Positions 60,049-64,000 of a stretch of DNA of 64,000 nt are shown piece after piece. Position 1 is the first letter of the stretch; the number at the start of each line of letters is the position of its first letter. The notes beneath the pieces are model-generated. The model searched no databases. It worked only from the letters and a program-made list of their open reading frames with translations, and was not told the DNA's origin. Source of the DNA: Candidatus Jordarchaeales archaeon (GTDB lineage: Archaea; Asgardarchaeota; Jordiarchaeia; Jordiarchaeales; Freyrarchaeaceae); the NCBI GenBank assembly GCA_038889235.1, contig JAWAHN010000002.1, positions 371,300 through 435,299 on the forward strand, given 5' to 3'. The translations under genes and the position numbers were made by a program.

Positions 60049-60630
60049 TTGATTGAGAAGAAGGTTGAGTATAAGCCTCTTAGTGTGAAGACTCTTCTAA
60101 CTTCCATTAAGAACATTTCCGAGCTGACTGTTGACTTAGCTTACTCAGCTGTTCTTTTCAATGATGCTGAGCTCAGGGAGGAAGTGCTCGAGCTTGAAGA
60201 GTACGTAGACTACCTGATTTACCTCCTCTTCATGAGCGCCTCATTCGCCGTGAGAGACAGGGAGGACGCTGAGATGATGGCGGGAATAATGAAGCTTGCC
60301 ATGGCTGCGAACAGGATTTCTGATGCCGCGGGGGACATCGCTTCGACCATTGTGCGAGGAGAGGGGCTAAAGATACTTACGCAAGCCTTCAGTAAGACCG
60401 AGGAGAGGGTGATGCGTCTCACGGTGAACAAGAACTCACCTCTCTGCAACAAGAAAATAGACAGCTTGAAGGGGCAGCTTGGAGTTGACGTGATAGCCAT
60501 TAAGAGGAAGGGCAGACTTTTAATTAATCCAAAAGAGAACTCTAAGTTGATAGCTGACGACGTTGTAATAGTTCGCGGAACAGACAAGAGTGTTCAGGAG
60601 TTCAAGAAGATGGCTGAGGGAGGCTGCTGA
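60049..60630 (+). CDS. PhoU-like / RCK_C (TrkA-C) regulatory protein, copy 1
   Basis: The 193-aa protein has an N-terminal helical PhoU-like half (S-E-L-T-V-D-L-A-Y-S-A-V-L-F-N, then N-R-I-S-D-A-A-G-D-I-A) and a C-terminal RCK_C half (S-L-K-G-Q-L-G-V-D-V-I-A-I-K-R, D-D-V-V-I-V-R-G). Such proteins regulate ion (K+, Mg2+) channels or transporters by binding nucleotides. The long frame opens at 59962, but GGAGGT stands 7 nt before TTG 60049. The next gene is a paralogue (2-bp gap). Confidence 0.82.
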   Translation: MIEKKVEYKPLSVKTLLTSIKNISELTVDLAYSAVLFNDAELREEVLELEEYVDYLIYLLFMSASFAVRDREDAEMMAGIMKLAMAANRISDAAGDIASTIVRGEGLKILTQAFSKTEERVMRLTVNKNSPLCNKKIDSLKGQLGVDVIAIKRKGRLLINPKENSKLIADDVVIVRGTDKSVQEFKKMAEGGC

Positions 60631-60632
60631 AA

Positions 60633-61223
60633 GTGAAAAGTGACGAGGTAGTTGAAATTGAAAAGATGCTCGTTGAGATGAAGAACACATCGGAGTTCAT
60701 GTTGGACCTAGCTTACTCGGCGTTCCTTTTCAACAACAAGGAGATAGCTGAAGAGGTCATGGAACTGGAGGAGCTCTTCGACAAGTTCCACGTGAACTTC
60801 GAGCTCAAAGTTCTGGGCGCAGACGACGAGGTAATAAACCCCGAAGCGAAGCTCGCACTGATACGCATAGGACTCGCAGCGGAAAACATAGCTGACGCCG
60901 CAGCAGAGATAGCTGATGCCGTGATAAGGGGAGTTGAACCCCACCCCATTCTAAAGATGGTCATAGAAGAGACAGACGAAACAATAGTGAAAACATGTGT
61001 CGGAGCCGAGTCAGAGCTCGAAGGGAAGACTATAGGGGAAGTGGCAATAGACGACAGGCTTGGGATGAAGATAATCGCCATAAAAAGAGGGGATGAGTGG
61101 ATTTACTCCCCCCCAGACTCCCACGTCTTAAGGAGGGGTGACATCATAATAGCTAAGGGTTACAAGCAAGGGAAAGACTTACTTTTAGAGATGGCTAAAG
61201 GAAAAAAGTGCGAAGCCACCTGA
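60633..61223 (+). CDS. PhoU-like / RCK_C (TrkA-C) regulatory protein, copy 2
   Basis: The 196-aa protein has the same plan as its neighbour: S-E-F-M-L-D-L-A-Y-S-A-F-L-F-N, E-N-I-A-D-A-A-A-E-I-A, then an RCK_C domain with I-G-E-V-A-I-D-D-R-L-G-M-K-I-I-A-I-K-R and R-R-G-D-I-I-I-A-K-G. Two-gene pairs of this sort probably form a heteromer. No channel gene lies next to them in this window. Confidence 0.83.
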   Translation: MKSDEVVEIEKMLVEMKNTSEFMLDLAYSAFLFNNKEIAEEVMELEELFDKFHVNFELKVLGADDEVINPEAKLALIRIGLAAENIADAAAEIADAVIRGVEPHPILKMVIEETDETIVKTCVGAESELEGKTIGEVAIDDRLGMKIIAIKRGDEWIYSPPDSHVLRRGDIIIAKGYKQGKDLLLEMAKGKKCEAT

Positions 61224-61242
61224 ACGGTGAACTCAAAAATCG

Positions 61243-61602
61243 CTATGCAGGCGGCTGGTGTGCCGGTGTGCTCGCTGCTCCCCCAGAAGCCCGGGAAGGC
61301 CTCCTCAACATGACCAACGGCTTGTCCGAAACGACTTCAAAGTCAAACTTTTTATACCAGTCGACTAGGTACTCGAAGGTTTCAACTATTATCGTATGGT
61401 CGGAGTGGTCGTCAACTATCCTGGCAAGCAAGACAGTGCCGATCCCCTTATGCCTGTGCTCCCTGCTCACGTTTATCACTTTTATCTCCACGTAACGGTC
61501 GTTTCGCACAACTCTCGCGTATGCTATAACGCCGACTCCATACTCGTCGTAAATCATGTACTCGTAAACTGATTCTTCAACGGCGCACTCAATGCTGTTC
61601 AA
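61243..61602 (-). CDS. GNAT-family N-acetyltransferase
   Basis: A GNAT core is visible: E-I-K-V-I-N-V strand, R-H-K-G-I-G-T-V-L-L (acetyl-CoA loop, R-x-x-G-x-G/A) and W-Y-K-K-F-D-F-E-V near the end. The frame opens at ATG 61701 within the promoter of the divergent tRNA gene. I prefer TTG 61602, preceded by AGGAGATG at 8 nt (119 aa). The C-terminal tail after L-R-R-P-S is Ala/Pro-rich and unlike the fold. Substrate unknown. Confidence 0.75.
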   Translation of the reverse strand: MNSIECAVEESVYEYMIYDEYGVGVIAYARVVRNDRYVEIKVINVSREHRHKGIGTVLLARIVDDHSDHTIIVETFEYLVDWYKKFDFEVVSDKPLVMLRRPSRASGGAASTPAHQPPA

Positions 61603-61739
61603 CTTGTAACATCTCCTAGGAAGTGATGACTGAACAAACCTTAACTGAAATATAACTGTTGTGGCTAAACCGCACCCGAAAACCCAGCGCGGAGACACCA
61701 TAAGTTTTAATAACTGTTTGTCTCCTCTAGATTCATGGT

Positions 61740-61906
61740 GCGGGGGTAACCAAGCCCGGTTATACCCATGCTGAACGCCGAAAGGTGCTGGCCTGCTAAA
61801 TGAGGCGTGCGCCGTCTCTTGCTGAAAGCCAGTTCCCCGTTGGGGAGCGCGGGTTCAAAACCCCGTGAGGCTAAGCTCTGGGGTGGTAGTCCCGCCCCCC
61901 GCGCCA
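61740..61906 (+). tRNA. tRNA-Ser (GCT anticodon) with three probable introns
   Basis: The acceptor stem GCGGGGG (61740-61746) pairs with CCCCCGC and is followed by G and an encoded CCA (ending 61906). CTGGC-CTGCTA(A)-GCCAG gives anticodon GCT; a 28-nt insert interrupts position 37/38. A long variable arm (CCCC-GTT-GGGG) confirms Ser. The T-arm GCGGG-TTCAAA...T-CCCGC is split by about 30 nt at 59/60, with an ACCCC/GGGGT internal helix. The D-arm (ACC...GGT) carries about 18-19 extra nt after GGTTA. Removing all three gives about 90 nt. The TATA-like TTTTAATAA lies at about 61705-61713. Confidence 0.85.
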
Positions 61907-62028
61907 AAAATTGAAAACTGTTACGACTTCTACAGCTGACTACCTTACCCGTGTAAGGAAAAGGTTTTATTCCTTTAGTTTTTGAAAGATTGACGGTAGC
62001 GTTCTGTGTTCCTTCGGAGGATGATGCT

Positions 62029-62706
62029 TTGTCCACCGGTATATTAGAGGGAGTTCATCCAACGCGTATGGAGCTCTTAGCGCTGAAAAGAAGGATGACC
62101 CTAGCCGAAAAGGGGTATGACTTACTAAAAGAGAAGCGCGACGCCCTAGTCATGTACTTCTTCGACGTTCTTGAGGACGTTGGCCGGCTCAGGAGGGAGG
62201 TAAGCAAGGTGCTCAAGGAAGCCTTCGACGCGCTTGTAGTGGCGAAGATGGTCATGGGTCCACTTAAAATCGAGGAAGCCGCCATGAACGCTGAGTCGCT
62301 CTACGACGTCGACGTTTCTCTCCAGAACATCATGGGAGTCAAGGTCCCCTTGCTGAACGTTAAGGAGCGGGAGGCGAAGATGCCGCCATACGGCTTCACA
62401 GACACCTCAGCTGCTCTCGACGAGGCAGCTAAGAAGTTTAAGGAAGCTTTGAAGCTCATCATCCAGCTAGCAGAGGTTGAAACCGCTGTCAAGAAGCTTG
62501 CCAAGGAGATCGACAAGACGAAGAGGCGAGTCAACGCGCTGAAGTACATAATTATCCCAAGACTGGAAAACACCATCCGGTACATATCGCTCCACTTGGA
62601 GGAACGTGAGCGAGAAGACTTCTTCAGACTAAAGCGAGTTAAAACGCTGCTCGAAAGAAAAGAATTGAGAGCGGTTGAAGAGTCTCTCTCCCAGCCTTCT
62701 CTTTAA
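62029..62706 (+). CDS. atpD: A/V-type ATP synthase subunit D
   Basis: The 225-aa protein is of the central-stalk D subunit family: P-T-R-M-E-L-L-A-L-K-R-R-M-T-L-A-E-K-G then L-L-K-E-K-R-D-A-L at the start, and the C-terminal helix with K-R-R-V-N-A-L-K-Y-I-I-I-P. It rotates within the A3B3 head. The frame opens at 61990, but TTG 62029 has GGAGG 8 nt upstream. No other ATPase subunit gene is in the window. Confidence 0.92.
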   Translation: MSTGILEGVHPTRMELLALKRRMTLAEKGYDLLKEKRDALVMYFFDVLEDVGRLRREVSKVLKEAFDALVVAKMVMGPLKIEEAAMNAESLYDVDVSLQNIMGVKVPLLNVKEREAKMPPYGFTDTSAALDEAAKKFKEALKLIIQLAEVETAVKKLAKEIDKTKRRVNALKYIIIPRLENTIRYISLHLEEREREDFFRLKRVKTLLERKELRAVEESLSQPSL

Positions 62707-62708
62707 CA

Positions 62709-63047
62709 CTACTTTTTGAGTAGAAGTATTGCCCGTGCCAAGTCTCCCTCGGTCTCGATTAAAGCCTTCCTCGCCTCCTCAGGAGTGACGCCCGCCTGCT
62801 GCGCCACGAGCATCACGTCTGCTTCAGGTATCTCAACCTGCTTTTTTTCTGCTTCAAGCACTTTTTCCTCCACGACCCCCGAAACCTGGTAGACGCGTTG
62901 CCCCGCTACTCTCATCTCAACAACTTGCGGGTTATTCACAACGATCTCTTTGTCAGCGCATTTTATGACGACCTGGACAGCAGGCACCTCCTTTACTCCC
63001 ATCTGCTTCATTATCTTTTTCAGCTGCTTGGAGCTGACCTTCTTCAA
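62709..63047 (-). CDS. nac: Nascent polypeptide-associated complex protein (NAC) with UBA domain
   Basis: The 112-aa protein has an N-terminal NAC beta-barrel domain (I-M-K-Q-M-G-V-K-E-V-P-A, V-V-N-N-P-Q-V) and a C-terminal UBA domain (V-M-L-V-A-Q-Q-A-G-V-T-P-E-E-A-R-K-A-L, then E-G-D-L-A-R-A-I). Archaeal NAC homodimers bind ribosomes and nascent chains. The UBA domain is usual in archaeal NAC even where no ubiquitin is known; here a Ub-like protein exists in the same genome. Confidence 0.95.
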   Translation of the reverse strand: MKKVSSKQLKKIMKQMGVKEVPAVQVVIKCADKEIVVNNPQVVEMRVAGQRVYQVSGVVEEKVLEAEKKQVEIPEADVMLVAQQAGVTPEEARKALIETEGDLARAILLLKK

Positions 63048-63050
63048 GGC

Positions 63051-63554
63051 TCAAACCTCCAACCTGCCTTCTTTCAGAAAAGACGGGTTCCCGGTTCGCG
63101 TCTTCACAGCGATACCCCTCGAGAAAGCCACCATTTCCTCCCCGTTTAGCACAGCCCTCCCAACGGCAACCAATCTGTCGTCTTCATCCACAACTATAAC
63201 CTCGTCCCAGGGTCTTATCTCCGGGTCAGCTTCAACCACGTGCTTAGCAAAGACACTCCGCCCCTCAGCTACCGCCCTGGCAACCTCTCTCTTTATGACT
63301 GCCCTCAAACGTGGCCTCTGAGTGCTTTTTAAGAGAAGTTCAGCCCCCTTTAACCCCAGCGCTAACGTCCCTTCATCCGACCTAAAACTGGCGATGAGCA
63401 CCCCTCCAAATCGAACCTCCTTGAACCTCCCGGTCCTAGAAGAAAATGAAACCTCAACGTCGTCGGGGAACAGTATTCTTCCAGCTCCGGGGAAAAACTG
63501 GTAGTCTGCTATAAGTCGCAGCTTACGCAAAACCCAGTAGTCGGCTTTCCTCAA
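63051..63554 (-). CDS. PUA-domain RNA-binding protein
   Basis: The 167-aa protein has a pre-PUA-like N-terminal half (R-K-A-D-Y-W-V-L-R-K-L-R, F-P-G-A-G-R-I-L-F-P-D-D-V) and a PUA domain from about residue 90 (G-R-S-V-F-A-K-H-V-V, I-R-P-W-D-E-V-I-V-V-D, G-R-A-V-L-N-G-E-E-M). The build is like the C-terminal part of archaeosine tRNA-guanine transglycosylase. It is 3 bp upstream of nac on the same strand. Confidence 0.85.
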   Translation of the reverse strand: MRKADYWVLRKLRLIADYQFFPGAGRILFPDDVEVSFSSRTGRFKEVRFGGVLIASFRSDEGTLALGLKGAELLLKSTQRPRLRAVIKREVARAVAEGRSVFAKHVVEADPEIRPWDEVIVVDEDDRLVAVGRAVLNGEEMVAFSRGIAVKTRTGNPSFLKEGRLEV

Positions 63555-63587
63555 AGAGCAGCCTCCAATAGCAGGCCTTGACCATCT

Positions 63588-64000
63588 TCAACTGTAAATC
63601 CTCGGCGGGCTCGCGCCTTTAGACCTTCTCATCACCTTTTCTATGGCTTTCTCAAAGTCGCTGAAGGTAACCTTCGTCCTGAAATCTCTTATAGCAAACA
63701 TTCCCGCCTCGGTGCATATCGCCTTTATATCCGCTCCGCTGGCCCCCTCCGTCATCTCGGCGAGCGTGCGTAAGTTCACGTTCTGGTCGAGCTTCATACG
63801 CCTAGTGTGTATTCTGAAGATTTCCTCTCTTGCGTCGAGATCTGGGAGGGGGAAGTAGATTATCCTGTCAAAGCGTCCAGGCCTAAGAAGCGCTGGGTCA
63901 AGTATGTCGGGCCTGTTCGTAGCACCTATTATCTTCACATTCCCCAACGGGTCGAAGCCATCCATTATCGATAGAAGCTGCATTAACGTGCGTTGCACCT
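63588..64000 (-). CDS. pan: Proteasome-activating nucleotidase PAN, C-terminal part (cut by window edge)
   Basis: The visible 136 residues cover the second half of the AAA domain: M-D-G-F, I-I-G-A-T-N-R (sensor 1), L-L-R-P-G-R-F-D-R (Arg fingers), and the helical lid with [20 protein letters not shown], which is characteristic of PAN/Rpt as opposed to Cdc48. It ends R-I-Y-S, so I-Y-S is an HbYX tail able to open the 20S gate. It leads the PUA and NAC genes on the minus strand. Confidence 0.93.
   Translation of the reverse strand, partial: VQRTLMQLLSIMDGFDPLGNVKIIGATNRPDILDPALLRPGRFDRIIYFPLPDLDAREEIFRIHTRRMKLDQNVNLRTLAEMTEGASGADIKAICTEAGMFAIRDFRTKVTFSDFEKAIEKVMRRSKGASPPRIYS

Overview
This window is archaeal chromosome. 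It carries archaeal-type ribosomal proteins (S19e, L31e, L39e, LX), aIF6, prefoldin, Rpp21, Nep1, Rli1/ABCE1, PAN, the archaeal entry to aromatic synthesis (ADH synthase plus dehydroquinate synthase II) and a V/A-type ATPase subunit. Many genes start at TTG or GTG behind a clear GGAGG-type Shine-Dalgarno sequence. A complete ubiquitin-like conjugation set and a serine tRNA that appears to carry three introns point to a TACK-type lineage (Aigarchaeota/Bathyarchaeia/Thermoproteota-like). The exact phylum cannot be settled from this sequence alone.

Layout. 1-11 kb: tail of an MFS carrier, a DUF123 nuclease-like protein, an asd / ADH synthase / DHQ synthase II operon, a hydrolase, an HTH regulator, purA, an untranslated region with a candidate C/D box RNA, pyrG and glyA. 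11-15 kb: a membrane protein, a tiny zinc-ribbon protein and the modifier operon RING, Ub, E2, E1 (minus strand), followed by a roadblock/longin-like protein behind a perfect palindrome. 15-19 kb: copper ATPase with a YHS protein, and an epoxide-hydrolase-like gene. 19.5-25.7 kb: EamA transporter, then the conserved translation operon rps19e, pdcd5, rpl39e, rpl31e, tif6, rplX, pfdA, ftsY, argF, with a JAMM protease just upstream. 25.9-37 kb: several poorly known proteins (degenerate KaiC-like, PH/GRAM-like with zinc ribbon, cyclin-like, longin-like), Nep1, Rpp21 and Rli1. 37-45.5 kb: a multi-cluster radical SAM enzyme, an ABC exporter, a second longin-like protein, a GH31 glucosidase and a DUF99 protein. 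45.6-52.8 kb: HdrA-MvhD-HdrC-HdrB divergent from a GlcD/GlcF-type FAD oxidase and FeS pair plus a HAD phosphatase. 53-59.6 kb: an accessory, decaying region with a repeat-bearing nuclease-like protein, three related membrane proteins or fragments, an IS607-family element inserted into an Ig-like surface-protein gene, and a frameshifted NosD-like gene. 60-64 kb: two PhoU-RCK_C proteins, a GNAT, tRNA-Ser, atpD, NAC with a UBA domain, a PUA protein and the C-terminal part of PAN.

How it fits together. The window holds most parts of a eukaryote-like ubiquitin-proteasome route: a Ub precursor with a GG-W end, E1, E2, RING, a JAMM deubiquitinase candidate, a UBA-bearing NAC and the proteasome ATPase PAN with an HbYX tail. 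Two longin-like proteins and one roadblock-like protein add further eukaryote-like folds. The Hdr/GlcDF block suggests oxidation of a 2-hydroxy acid (glycolate or lactate) linked to flavin-based electron transfer. Frameshifts are confined to 54.9-58.9 kb, which argues that they are real decay and not poor sequence quality.
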